A stretch of DNA of 25,123 nucleotides, taken from Gammaproteobacteria bacterium (GTDB taxonomy: Bacteria > Pseudomonadota > Gammaproteobacteria > Pseudomonadales > Azotimanducaceae). Below the pieces are notes generated by a model. That model made no database searches and had not been told where the DNA came from. It worked only from the letters and a program-made list of their open reading frames with translations. Shown here in pieces: positions 1 through 7,623 of the stretch; the first letter of the stretch is position 1; each line of letters starts with the position of its first letter. Made by a program: the position numbers and the translations under genes. Location: NCBI GenBank assembly GCA_002715785.1, contig PBAA01000004.1, forward strand, positions 28,005 through 53,127, read 5' to 3'.

Positions 1-126
1 CCCCAAAAGGACGTCTGCTAACGATCCATGGCGATCCGGCGTCAGAATCCGAGTCACAGTAGCGCCGTGATCGATCAGATCGACTTCCATACCGGAGTGG
101 GGATCTTTAAGGTGGTGAGACAGCAT
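1..126 (-). CDS. Aldose 1-epimerase-like protein, N-terminal fragment (partial)
   Basis: The first 42 codons of a minus-strand gene are visible; the rest lies beyond the left edge. Translation from the ATG at 126-124 gives a peptide containing IDHGATVTRILTPDRHG followed by SLADVLLG. This matches the N-terminal pattern of the aldose 1-epimerase (galactose mutarotase) family, in which a 'yGAtl...l.vPdr.G...dvvLG' stretch opens the beta-sandwich. Members interconvert alpha and beta anomers of hexoses. The frame has a stop (TGA) upstream of this ATG within the intergenic region, so the start is well bounded. The catalytic His and Glu residues are downstream and not visible, so the family call rests on the N-terminus only. 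It diverges from the acyltransferase at 212 across an 85-bp gap. Confidence 0.6.
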   Translation of the reverse strand, partial: MLSHHLKDPHSGMEVDLIDHGATVTRILTPDRHGSLADVLLG

Positions 127-211
127 GAAAATCGTGGTTGTTCGGGTACAAGTTGCTACTTTTCAATAGAGTAACGCAGTTGTGTGGCATCCCAATCGTT
201 GAAATCGCGAC

Positions 212-1081
212 GTGATCGCGTACCGGTTCGTTACGGCATTCATCCGCGTCCTCTCATGGTTGCCCCTGGGAGTCGCGCGATGGATCGGGCGCCGCCTGGG
301 CGAATTGATCTGGGTCGGACGGACGCGAATGCAGCGCAGCACAAGTCGTAACTTGGAACTCGCGTATCCACGCATGAACGTGATGGAACGCCGTAGCCTC
401 GCCATCGAGAGCCTTCGCCAGACCGCGACAATTTATGCAGAAAGCGGGTTGGTATGGCACTGGCCATCAGCGAAAATCGATCGGTGTTTGTTGGCAGTTC
501 ACGGTAGCGATGTTCTCGCCGACGACCGCAAGGGAAACGGAATGCTCATGTTGGTTCCGCACTTTGGTAATTGGGAAGTGCTTTCCTATTATTTTGCGTC
601 GAAAGGTCCGCTGACTGCGCTCTATGAGAATCGTCGGATCCAAAGCGTTGAAGGCGATATAAACGCCGCGCGGGAACGGCACGGTGGACGATTAGTCCCC
701 CCGACTCAGGCCGGATTACGCACCCTTCTGTTGGCGTTAAGACGGGGTGAACTCGTTGCCGTTCTGCCGGACCAAGTGCCTGCTAGGGGCAACGGCGTGA
801 TGGCTGCCTTTATGGGACGGGACGCCTTAACTGGGACGCTTTCCCATCGACTAATACAGAAAACGGGCGCGCGAGTCTGTCTGGCGACGGCCATGCGGGT
901 ACATGGAGGCTTCGAAGTGTGGTTCGATCCGTTGGACGAATCAGTGTACGACGCTGATCCTGTCACCTCCGCCAACGCGATCAATGCGGGTATCGAAATG
1001 GCGATTGCACGAGCACCAGCTCAATACCAATGGGAATATAAACGTTTCCGCATTCCTGGCGGACCCGACGTTTACGCCTAG
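212..1081 (+). CDS. LpxL/HtrB-family lysophospholipid/lipid A acyltransferase
   Basis: This 289-aa protein belongs to the LpxL/HtrB acyltransferase family, inner-membrane enzymes that add secondary acyl chains to lipid A or related acceptors. The clearest sign is HFGNWE at residues 117-122, the family's HX4(D/E) catalytic motif. It is followed by a basic, Arg-rich segment and a LPDQVPARGNG stretch (about residues 186-196), typical of the second conserved block. A hydrophobic N-terminal helix (about residues 5-25) would anchor it in the membrane. Length is close to the usual 290-310. The start is GTG at 212; no in-frame ATG occurs before residue 40, which would remove the anchor. No lipid A genes neighbour it, so it may act on another glycolipid. 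The family is confident; the acceptor is unknown. Confidence 0.85.
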   Translation: MIAYRFVTAFIRVLSWLPLGVARWIGRRLGELIWVGRTRMQRSTSRNLELAYPRMNVMERRSLAIESLRQTATIYAESGLVWHWPSAKIDRCLLAVHGSDVLADDRKGNGMLMLVPHFGNWEVLSYYFASKGPLTALYENRRIQSVEGDINAARERHGGRLVPPTQAGLRTLLLALRRGELVAVLPDQVPARGNGVMAAFMGRDALTGTLSHRLIQKTGARVCLATAMRVHGGFEVWFDPLDESVYDADPVTSANAINAGIEMAIARAPAQYQWEYKRFRIPGGPDVYA

Positions 1082-1120
1082 ATCGTTATAATTTTCTTGG
1101 TGCTGACTGTTACGGCGGCG

Positions 1121-2938
1121 TCAATAGCCAGCCTGACCGTTGCGAATGACTTCGAGGTATTCCAGGTCGAGAGGTTCGTAATGACTGGTGCCTGGCTTCA
1201 GGACATGGATGGGGTCGGCGATTGAGCCGAGGTCGTATGCCTCCCGTCGCAGATCGCCTTTAACCATCTTGAAAGTACCGGTCACGTCCATATCCCGCTG
1301 GATGCGGACGAAAACGGGTCGAGCATAAGCCGGTAACTCGCTATTGACGTACGCTGCGAAGCTTTCCCAATCGAGGTCGTTGGCATTGTCGGTGAGTCGC
1401 ACGGCGACCATGCCCGCACGCCCGTCTGCGCCTGGAACTTCAACGCCGTACACGTTGCTCAATTCGATATTGTCAAAGCCATTGATGATTTCGCCGACTT
1501 CGTTGGTTGAAACGTTTTCTGACTTCCAGCGGAACGTGTCGCCGACGCGATCAACAAATTGGTAGTGCGCATAACCAAGTGCAAATCCGACTTCTTCTTG
1601 CGTGAGTTCTCGGATCAAGTCACCCGTGTTGAACCACGCATCGCCCTCCTCAAACACACTGCGAAAGATCTTCTTTTCGGTCGCTTCTTCGTCTGTGTAG
1701 CCTTCAAATGGAGCGTCTGGATTGATGTGACCTAGACAAAGTCCCGCATCTCCCCGTGTAACCGAAATACAGTGGCCAGATTTATTCCGTAAAACTTCGT
1801 CAGCGTCGACGTCATACTTGACCAGGGCAATGCGGGCCGTCGTCGTGCCGATCGTGCAGTCCTTGTTGAACAGGTTGGCGAATGCGACGTTGCCTTCGCT
1901 AGATCCGTAGAACTCGCTGATGCGGCTGATTCCAAATCGTTCTTTAAACTCCAACCACACATCCGGACGAAGCCCATTTCCCATCATTGCCCGAAGCGGA
2001 CTGTCATGGTCATCGGCGCGACGCTCAGAGTTGACGAGATAACGACAAAGCTCGCCAACGTAAATGAGGCAAGTGACAGCGTGCTCTCTTACTTCCGGTA
2101 AAAAACGACTCGCCGAGAATCGTCGGCGAATAACCATGGCAGCGCCGGACGAAAAAGACGCGCCGGCGCCAATCAAAAGGCCGGTACCGTGATAAAGCGG
2201 TAGGCAGATGTATAGGCGGTCTGACCGGTCGCATTGCAAACCAGCGGTATGCGAAAGCGACGCGCTTTGGAGATAACGGCGGTTTGATAACACAGCCGCT
2301 TTCGGCAGACCCGTCGTTCCTGAGGTGAAGATATAGAAGGCGTTATCACCGAGCGTCACGTCATTTGTGATTGCAAGATTCTCGGTTCCAGCTTCGATGG
2401 TTTCGTTGCGTAGGTTTCGCGCCCAATTCGGGGTGGTATCCAGACTGCCGTCGGGAACAAACAAGTAATCTGAACCTTCGACTAGATTCAGATCTCCCTT
2501 TACTTCTTGGATAGCCTCGGAAAGCTCCGCACCAAAGATGCACTTCTTCGACTCTGTAACGGAAATACAGTGAGTCAGAGGGCGTCCTCGAAGATTGGTA
2601 TTAATAAGGCCTCCGGTCGCTCCGATCTTATTGAGCGCAATTACGCTTTCGAGGAATTCGATTCGGTTTTCCATGAAAACGCTGACGACGTCTCCCCTAG
2701 TGACGCCCATTTCGAGTAGCCTTGCGGCGTAACGATTGGCACCCGCGTTGAGTTCACCCCACGTGACCGTCCGACCTTCGAAGATGGCGGCAACTCCTTC
2801 AGCGTAGTTCTCCGCATGGTTTTCGACCTGCCGTGCGAAGCAGTCCCGCTCATCCAATTTCCTCGGTTTCATACCGCGCTTCAACTTGAGGAGGGCGGGT
2901 ACCTGAGCCAATACTGAAAAAATCTCTCCAATAGCCAT
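1121..2938 (-). CDS. FATP/FadD6-type long-chain acyl-CoA synthetase
   Basis: This 605-aa ANL-superfamily enzyme would activate a fatty or other carboxylic acid to its acyl-CoA through an acyl-adenylate. The AMP-binding P-loop TSGTTGLPK lies at residues 205-213 and YGSSEGN at 344-350. Downstream come the NTGDL motif and the DRVGDTFRWKSENVSTNEV block, which are hallmarks of the very-long-chain/FATP (SLC27, FadD6) branch rather than classical FadD. Length fits the branch (about 590-620). The frame stays open upstream to about 3112, but that extension would run antisense through the neighbouring MBL gene and its ribosome site. The ATG at 2938 also begins a plausible N-terminus (MAIGEIFSVL), so it is preferred. 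The gene is divergent from the MBL hydrolase, with 79 bp between starts, and convergent with the acyltransferase. Confidence 0.9.
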   Translation of the reverse strand: MAIGEIFSVLAQVPALLKLKRGMKPRKLDERDCFARQVENHAENYAEGVAAIFEGRTVTWGELNAGANRYAARLLEMGVTRGDVVSVFMENRIEFLESVIALNKIGATGGLINTNLRGRPLTHCISVTESKKCIFGAELSEAIQEVKGDLNLVEGSDYLFVPDGSLDTTPNWARNLRNETIEAGTENLAITNDVTLGDNAFYIFTSGTTGLPKAAVLSNRRYLQSASLSHTAGLQCDRSDRLYICLPLYHGTGLLIGAGASFSSGAAMVIRRRFSASRFLPEVREHAVTCLIYVGELCRYLVNSERRADDHDSPLRAMMGNGLRPDVWLEFKERFGISRISEFYGSSEGNVAFANLFNKDCTIGTTTARIALVKYDVDADEVLRNKSGHCISVTRGDAGLCLGHINPDAPFEGYTDEEATEKKIFRSVFEEGDAWFNTGDLIRELTQEEVGFALGYAHYQFVDRVGDTFRWKSENVSTNEVGEIINGFDNIELSNVYGVEVPGADGRAGMVAVRLTDNANDLDWESFAAYVNSELPAYARPVFVRIQRDMDVTGTFKMVKGDLRREAYDLGSIADPIHVLKPGTSHYEPLDLEYLEVIRNGQAGY

Positions 2939-2966
2939 AAACGTTTTCTCGTGCGGGTGGTCTACC

Positions 2967-3004
2967 TCGAGTAAAGATATCCATCCATAATGGTTCGAGT
3001 AAAG
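2967..3004. repeat. 10-bp direct repeat in the divergent acyl-CoA synthetase/MBL promoter region
   Basis: TCGAGTAAAG occurs exactly twice, at 2967-2976 and 2995-3004, with starts 28 bp apart. A -10-like CATAAT (2986-2991) lies between the copies. The second copy runs into the ribosome site of the MBL gene. It could be a pair of regulator half-sites controlling the divergent pair, but no regulator gene is nearby. Confidence 0.4.
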
Positions 3005-3008
3005 GAGG
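3003..3008 (+). promoter_or_regulatory. Ribosome binding site for the MBL gene at 3018
   Basis: AGGAGG lies nine bases before the ATG at 3018. This strong site fixes the MBL start. It also argues against the longer minus-strand reading of the acyl-CoA synthetase, which would run through it. Confidence 0.75.
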
Positions 3009-3017
3009 GAGCATACG

Positions 3018-3890
3018 ATGAACGAGGTCTGGAACGTCGGCGATATCAAAATTACGCGTGTTGTGGAAATGGAGGTTGCTGGTGGGTCTCGATTCATTCT
3101 CCCAGATGCCACGCGCGAGGCGTGCCTTGCCTATCCCTGGTTGCAACCCCATTTTATGGATTTAGAGGGTAACCTCATCATGAGCGTTCATGCGTTGGTG
3201 GTTGATACGGGGGCGCAGCGGATCGTCGTCGACACGTGTATTGGTAACGACAAAGAGCGTTCAATTCCGGCCTGGAGTCATCTGCAAACTAGATTCTTAG
3301 ATGACCTCGAGAATGTTGGATACGCGCCTGACACGATCGACACGGTTCTTTGTACACACCTGCATGTGGATCACGTCGGCTGGAATACAAAACTGGTCGA
3401 CGGGCTGTGGGAGCCCACTTTTACCAACGCGCGTTATTTAGTGGGACGCACAGAGTGGGAATACTGGGATGCGAACGAGGATACATCGACGTACGGTTCG
3501 GTGATGGACGACAGTGTTCGTCCAATATTTGCTGCGGGGCTGGTGGACCTCGTCGAGTCCGACCACCAAGTGGCCCCTGGAGTGACACTGCAAGCCACCC
3601 CGGGGCACACGCCTGGTCACGTCAGCGTGCAGGTGACATCGAAAGGAGCTGAGGCATTAATTACGGGCGATTGCATACATCACCCTTGTCAGATGACCCG
3701 CACCGATTGGTGCAGTTCAGCTGATTACGATCAAAATCAGGGTCGGCGCACGCGTGAAACGCTGCTCGAGAAGTACGTCGATTCGGACGTGCTCATCATC
3801 GGAACACATTTTGCGACGCCTACCGCCGGGTTTATAAGGCACCATGATGTCAGTGGTTATTGGCTCGATGTCGAGTTGCCGTCGATTTAA
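3018..3890 (+). CDS. MBL-fold metallo-hydrolase (lactonase/glyoxalase II-like)
   Basis: This 290-aa cytoplasmic metallo-beta-lactamase-fold hydrolase carries a complete set of dinuclear metal ligands. These are THLHVDHVG with H114, H116, D118 and H119, then H197 in TPGHTPGH, D218 in ITGDC and H264 in GTHFATP. The pattern and length fit the AHL-lactonase/glyoxalase II-like group, which hydrolyses lactones and thioesters. The substrate cannot be told from sequence. The start is set by a strong Shine-Dalgarno at 3003-3008. It is divergent from a FATP-type acyl-CoA synthetase, so an acyl ester, lactone or CoA thioester substrate is plausible. Its last 41 bases overlap the 3' end of a small membrane-protein gene on the other strand. 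Confidence 0.88.
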   Translation: MNEVWNVGDIKITRVVEMEVAGGSRFILPDATREACLAYPWLQPHFMDLEGNLIMSVHALVVDTGAQRIVVDTCIGNDKERSIPAWSHLQTRFLDDLENVGYAPDTIDTVLCTHLHVDHVGWNTKLVDGLWEPTFTNARYLVGRTEWEYWDANEDTSTYGSVMDDSVRPIFAAGLVDLVESDHQVAPGVTLQATPGHTPGHVSVQVTSKGAEALITGDCIHHPCQMTRTDWCSSADYDQNQGRRTRETLLEKYVDSDVLIIGTHFATPTAGFIRHHDVSGYWLDVELPSI

Positions 3891-4128
3891 CACGCGCTTC
3901 AACTCGGATGATCCAGTGTTGGATGCGAGATCGAGTCCAGGGTATATCCAGGGCAATCAGGGCGAGGCCTAGGGGAAACATCCAAAATCCGAGTATTGGT
4001 AAGAATCCGAATACCCCCCCTAACATCAGCAAGAGGCCGGCAATTGAGCGGACACCCACCGGGAGTCTTTGACCCCACCGCAAAATCGTAACGGTCGCTT
4101 GATCGATGGATTGACGGAGCGGCTTCAA
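3850..4128 (-). CDS. Small conserved membrane protein, function unknown
   Basis: This 92-aa protein has one long hydrophobic stretch with a short turn (about residues 28-62), containing GLLLMLGGVFGFLPILGFWM and then PLGLALIALDIP. A basic, Arg-rich C-terminal tail follows. The Gly/Pro-rich hairpin-like hydrophobic region and the 'LIALDIP' ending look like small uncharacterised inner-membrane proteins common in proteobacteria; no function is known to me. The start appears to be TTG at 4128, since no in-frame ATG or GTG gives the full hydrophobic segment. It converges on the first MBL gene and overlaps its end by 41 bases. It lies 16 bp downstream of the second MBL gene on the same strand, so the two may be cotranscribed. 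Confidence 0.65.
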   Translation of the reverse strand: MKPLRQSIDQATVTILRWGQRLPVGVRSIAGLLLMLGGVFGFLPILGFWMFPLGLALIALDIPWTRSRIQHWIIRVEARVKSTATRHRANNH

Positions 4129-4144
4129 GTCAGCTGTTCAATAG

Positions 4145-5278
4145 TCACGCCAGGGTGGGCACGTCGTCGCGTGTATCCAGCCGAGGTTCTTGTGCATGGA
4201 CTGGATCAGTAGCGGTGAAGCGATAAGCTCCGTCCTCGTGCAAAGTGCGCTCGATGCGATCGCGATACATCAAAAGGTGGCAGTGGGCGATGGCCTCACC
4301 GAGCGCCATCATGGTTTGGCGTGGGTCCAACTTACGTTTGAACAGCACCGGAAGTAGGGCCTGTGCTGTTTGTGGTTCGACACAAAATTCCTCGAGCGCG
4401 AGCATACGTTCTTCGTGATGGTTGATTAACTGACGGAGTCTTTCGCGCACACCAAAAAACGGTAAATTATGTGCTGGGAGGACGAACGTATCTTCCGGTG
4501 TCGAGAGCAATTTGTCGTGGGACTCCATCCAAGCTTTGAGTGGATTAGCTTCTGGTTCGGTTGGATGAACGCTGACGTTGGAGGTGATGATAGGAAGTAT
4601 CTGGTCCCCAGAGATCATAATCTTGAGGCCTCTGCACAGTAGACATGCGTGCTCGGGAGAGTGTCCAGATCCAACAACGACTTCCCAATGGTGATCTCCG
4701 ATGGAGAGCACGTCGCCGTCTTCGAGACGATGGAAACCGGAAGGGAAAGCCGTGGGCATCGACATCATCGACATCTTGCCGGTAGAACGCCCAGACCACA
4801 TTTTTGCCAGTTTTTCGAGGTAGTTAGCGGGCATACCGTACCGCGTATAGAATTCTTGTCCAATCCAGCTCGAGTGATGAGAAGGTCCACCCGTTGCAAA
4901 GGAACGGGCTTGGTAAAATTCGCCACGTGTCATATAGAGCGGCACTCGAAAGTGCTCGGTGATCATACCGGCTTGACCGATATGGTCGGGATGCATGTGG
5001 GTGCAGATCACCCCTTTAACGGGTTTCCCGCCGAGCTCATTGTCAAAAATCGTGTGCCATAGTTTTTTTGTGTCGTTGGTACCGAGTCCTGTATCGATCA
5101 CGAACCAGCCATCCTCATCCTCGAGGAGGTACAAGTTGATGTGGGTGAGAGAACCCCACATGGGCATGGTCAACCAGCGCACTCCGTCTGCGACTTCGAT
5201 CGTGGTGCCTTTTACCGGGTGTTCGTCGTAAGGGTATTCAAGTCCCTGACTGCTGCGATTTCCCTTGCTTACTGCCAT
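4145..5278 (-). CDS. MBL-fold metallo-hydrolase with long C-terminal domain
   Basis: This 377-aa MBL-fold hydrolase has ligands in THMHPDHIG (H94, H96, D98, H99), H206 in GSGHSPEH, D225 in ISGDQ and H270 in LPAHN. The C-terminal 100 residues are helical and charged, with an HHEERMLALEEF segment, as in the longer MBL proteins of the LACTB2/thioesterase-like group. The GSGHSPEH loop and the TSNVSVHP segment after the metal Asp support this subgroup. It probably hydrolyses an ester or thioester; the substrate is unknown. The frame is open to 5338, but the extension would need a TTG start and has no family-like sequence, so the ATG at 5278 is preferred. It is unlike the MBL protein at 3018 outside the metal motifs and is not a duplicate. 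It is divergent from the acyl-CoA dehydrogenase. Confidence 0.87.
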   Translation of the reverse strand: MAVSKGNRSSQGLEYPYDEHPVKGTTIEVADGVRWLTMPMWGSLTHINLYLLEDEDGWFVIDTGLGTNDTKKLWHTIFDNELGGKPVKGVICTHMHPDHIGQAGMITEHFRVPLYMTRGEFYQARSFATGGPSHHSSWIGQEFYTRYGMPANYLEKLAKMWSGRSTGKMSMMSMPTAFPSGFHRLEDGDVLSIGDHHWEVVVGSGHSPEHACLLCRGLKIMISGDQILPIITSNVSVHPTEPEANPLKAWMESHDKLLSTPEDTFVLPAHNLPFFGVRERLRQLINHHEERMLALEEFCVEPQTAQALLPVLFKRKLDPRQTMMALGEAIAHCHLLMYRDRIERTLHEDGAYRFTATDPVHAQEPRLDTRDDVPTLA

Positions 5279-5339
5279 ATCGAACCCCGCCAGCTTCGAA
5301 TTGCAAATCTGCGAGGCGCGTCCTTTCCAGAGTGCCAAG

Positions 5340-5368
5340 TTGCGCAGTATAACCCGACCACTTACATT
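5340..5368 (+). promoter_or_regulatory. Candidate sigma-70 promoter for the acyl-CoA dehydrogenase operon
   Basis: TTGCGC (5340-5345) and TACATT (5363-5368) are separated by 17 bases and match the -35 and -10 consensus at four of six positions each. The site lies about 60 bases before the ATG at 5428 in the divergent gap. This is inspection only. Confidence 0.3.
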
Positions 5369-5372
5369 AGAC

Positions 5373-5392
5373 CGCTCGACACTGCCCGAGCG
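5373..5392. repeat. Inverted repeat in the leader of the acyl-CoA dehydrogenase
   Basis: CGCTCG (5373-5378) and CGAGCG (5387-5392) form a perfect 6-bp inverted repeat with an 8-base loop. It sits at or just after the predicted transcription start, so it could be an operator or a leader hairpin. Confidence 0.35.
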
Positions 5393-5427
5393 AACATGGG
5401 TGGTTAGGTAACAAGGGGAGGCAAATC

Positions 5428-6684
5428 ATGTCCATGAATATAAAACCGATTCCGATGTTAGACGATGAAGTCAACGAAGTTCGGCTAGCGACTGCCGAGA
5501 TCGTTAACAGAGACATCGTTCCAAATGAAAGTGATCTGTACGCGTCGACGCGAGATGGTTCCAGACCATCGAAGGAGGCGATCGCGCGTGCGCAGGAACT
5601 GAGGAAAGGTGTGCAGGACAAGGTGAAAAAAGCAAAGCTTTGGGCTCCCCATCTTCCGCCAGAGTTCGGTGGGATGGGTCTATCGTTCATGCAACACGCG
5701 TACATGAACGAAATATTGGCGTACAGCCCTGGAGCAGCATCGCTCTTTGGCGTGGTGGCGCCAAATTCGGGTAATCAAAAGATATTGGTCAAATACGGGA
5801 GTCCTGAGCAGCACGAAAAATGGCTGATTCCGCTGACGGAAGGACGCATGCAATCCGGGTTTTCGATGACTGAACCGATGAACCCCGGGTCGGACCCTCG
5901 ATCCTTGACGACGCGTGCGGAGCTCGACGGTGATGAATGGGTGATCAATGGCCACAAGTGGTTCACGTCGAATGGCCACGCGGCGGATTTTTATATTGTC
6001 ATGTGTCGGACGGCAGATCCGGACGATCCGGGCGGAGCCAATGAGAAAATGACCCAAATCATCGTTCCCAGGGAAACGCCTGGCGTCAATATTCTTCGGG
6101 GTGTCCCGGTCTGGGGTAAGGCTTCGAGCCACTGCGAGATCAAGTACGAAAATGTCCGCGTACCCAAAGAAAACCAGTTGGGACAAACTGGTACCGGTCA
6201 CCAAGCAGCACAAGATCGTCTCGGTGCGGGTCGGGTATACCACTGCATGAATTCAGTCGGTGCGATGTGGCGTTGTTTCGATTTGATGATTGATCGTTTG
6301 ATGACGCGCGAAGTGCACGGAGGTGAAAAACTCGAAGATAAGCAGTTCATGCAGGGATTTATTGCGGATTCATACATGGACATTCAGTCGGCGCGGCTCA
6401 TGGTTGTTGATTGTGCACAGAAGATGGAATCGGGCGTTGATCCTCGCACTGACATTTCATCCATCAAGGTCTACGTCCCGGCTGCATATCACCGCGTTGT
6501 TGACCGGGCGATTCAAGTGTACGGAGCAGCGGGGGTATCTGGAGATTTCCCATTTGCCGGGATGTACGAAGGTGCTAGGACTTTGCGGATCGCCGACGGA
6601 CCCGACGAAGTGCACAAGATTCTGATTGCGAAAAATGTTCTGCGTCGTTATCACGCAGGCGAATCATGGGATTTTGGAAACTAA
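5428..6684 (+). CDS. Acyl-CoA dehydrogenase, ACAD10/11-like
   Basis: This 418-aa flavoprotein would catalyse alpha,beta-dehydrogenation of an acyl-CoA. The domain order is N-terminal helices, then a middle beta domain with SGFSMTEP and INGHKWFTSNG (FAD/substrate contacts), then the C-terminal helical bundle with VYGAAGVSGDFP. The C-terminus carries ADGPDEVH (residues 389-396) where many family members have the 'YEGT' loop with the catalytic Glu. This DGPDEVH variant is typical of the ACAD10/11-like clade, which often takes unusual substrates such as hydroxylated or long acyl-CoAs. A strong AAGGGGAGG ends six bases before the ATG. The FAH-fold hydratase gene follows immediately, so they form an operon. 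The substrate is unknown. Confidence 0.92.
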   Translation: MSMNIKPIPMLDDEVNEVRLATAEIVNRDIVPNESDLYASTRDGSRPSKEAIARAQELRKGVQDKVKKAKLWAPHLPPEFGGMGLSFMQHAYMNEILAYSPGAASLFGVVAPNSGNQKILVKYGSPEQHEKWLIPLTEGRMQSGFSMTEPMNPGSDPRSLTTRAELDGDEWVINGHKWFTSNGHAADFYIVMCRTADPDDPGGANEKMTQIIVPRETPGVNILRGVPVWGKASSHCEIKYENVRVPKENQLGQTGTGHQAAQDRLGAGRVYHCMNSVGAMWRCFDLMIDRLMTREVHGGEKLEDKQFMQGFIADSYMDIQSARLMVVDCAQKMESGVDPRTDISSIKVYVPAAYHRVVDRAIQVYGAAGVSGDFPFAGMYEGARTLRIADGPDEVHKILIAKNVLRRYHAGESWDFGN

Positions 6685-6689
6685 TCGGT

Positions 6690-7397
6690 ATGGAGGAACT
6701 TATTGAGGCGATGGCGAAAGCCATAAAAGCGCGCGAAGCGCTGCCACCTATGCCGGATGACCTTGATCTCGACCAAGCGTATGGCGTTCAAAAGGCATTG
6801 GTCGACAAGGTTGCCGGAAGCGCCATCGCAGGCCTAAAAGCCGGCATGACGGCTGCTGCCGGACAAAAGCAGTTTGGACTCACTCACCCATTGATTGGCT
6901 CGTTATACGAATCAGGTCGTTTGACGCCGGGAACCGGTTTGGTTGCAGCTGCGGGCGTCAGTCTTGAATGTGAAATTGGCGTGGTTATTGATGGGGAGGG
7001 AAATCCAAAATCGGCCGGACCGGTCATTGAGGTACCGCGGATGGCATGGGCTGATCCGGCGGATGCTACCGGTGTGAATTTGACGGCATGCAACATTGCC
7101 GCTGACCGATATATCGTTGGGACGCAATTACCGTTCCGGGACGACTACGCCGATATCCACATTACGCTGACGCGCGACGGTGAAACAGTGTGTCAGGCTC
7201 CAGCCACCGATGCCCTGGGTGGCCCGCAAGACGCTCTCGCATGGATGTTAGACGAAGCGGCTTTGCGCGGCTTGGAAATTCGTGACGGCATGTTGCTTAT
7301 TACGGGCGCGTGCGGGGGAATCCATCCGGCTCTACCTGGAGCATATCGTGCGAACTATGGCGAGCTGGGATCGATCGAGTTTACTGTTGAAGAATAG
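6690..7397 (+). CDS. FAH-superfamily 2-keto-4-pentenoate hydratase-like protein
   Basis: This 235-aa protein has the fumarylacetoacetate hydrolase fold as used by 2-hydroxypenta-2,4-dienoate hydratases (MhpD/HpcG-like), which add water to 2-oxo-4-enoic acids in meta-cleavage pathways; decarboxylases share the fold. Probable Mg/Mn ligands are E93 and E95 in LECEIG and E114 in PVIEV. The C-terminal ITGACGG and GELGSIEF segments match the family's closing strands. Length is slightly short (usual 255-270). An ATG at 6666 overlaps the dehydrogenase end by 19 bases and adds MGFWKLIG; the ATG at 6690, five bases after that gene's stop, gives a better family N-terminus, but the choice is uncertain. 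It is cotranscribed with the dehydrogenase. Confidence 0.82.
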   Translation: MEELIEAMAKAIKAREALPPMPDDLDLDQAYGVQKALVDKVAGSAIAGLKAGMTAAAGQKQFGLTHPLIGSLYESGRLTPGTGLVAAAGVSLECEIGVVIDGEGNPKSAGPVIEVPRMAWADPADATGVNLTACNIAADRYIVGTQLPFRDDYADIHITLTRDGETVCQAPATDALGGPQDALAWMLDEAALRGLEIRDGMLLITGACGGIHPALPGAYRANYGELGSIEFTVEE

Positions 7398-7418
7398 TGA
7401 GGGTGGCGGGTTTATAGC

Positions 7419-7454
7419 CGGTCGCAGTTGAGGTTTCCCCCGGGGTCGCGACCG
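7419..7454. repeat. Inverted repeat downstream of the hydratase gene
   Basis: CGGTCGC (7419-7425) and GCGACCG (7448-7454) form a perfect 7-bp stem around a 22-base loop that itself holds the palindrome CCCCGGGG (7438-7445). It starts 22 bases after the hydratase stop. A transcript-ending hairpin is possible, but no T-run follows, so it is not a canonical intrinsic terminator. The rest of 7398-7623 shows only a TATGAT box (7562-7567) without a good -35. Confidence 0.3.
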
Positions 7455-7607
7455 ACAGGCGTTGATGCGTCCCCGCTGATCGACCAACAGGACATTGAGC
7501 GTTGTTTCATCATCGAAGAACGCTGCGGTCGATGAATTTCCGAGGTCGGTAAATTTGTGGGTATGATGGATTCATGAAGAGCCCGCGAAGGCGTGACCGG
7601 TCCTATT

Positions 7608-7615
7608 TAGGAGGT
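7608..7615 (+). promoter_or_regulatory. Ribosome binding site for the tandem CoA-transferase
   Basis: TAGGAGGT lies eight bases before the ATG at 7624 and is close to the full anti-Shine-Dalgarno complement. It supports that start and efficient translation of the first gene of the three-gene operon. Confidence 0.75.
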
Positions 7616-7623
7616 CGTTAGCA

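Noticed and set aside
2939..3112. Upstream extension of the acyl-CoA synthetase frame by 58 codons
   Set aside because: It would run antisense through the MBL start and its strong ribosome site, and the added residues do not resemble the family.
3018..5278. The two MBL genes as a recent duplication
   Set aside because: They share only metal motifs, differ by nearly 90 residues in length and lie on opposite strands.
5680..6243. 187-codon open frame antisense to the acyl-CoA dehydrogenase
   Set aside because: The opposite strand encodes a complete, well-conserved enzyme; the antisense frame has no recognisable motif or ribosome site.
7398..7575. Minus-strand open frame in the gap before the CoA-transferase, with protein-like hydrophobic and charged residues (TLNVLLVDQRGRI)
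   Set aside because: It has no ATG or GTG start, no ribosome site, and runs on antisense to the hydratase gene; I could not support a gene or a decayed one.
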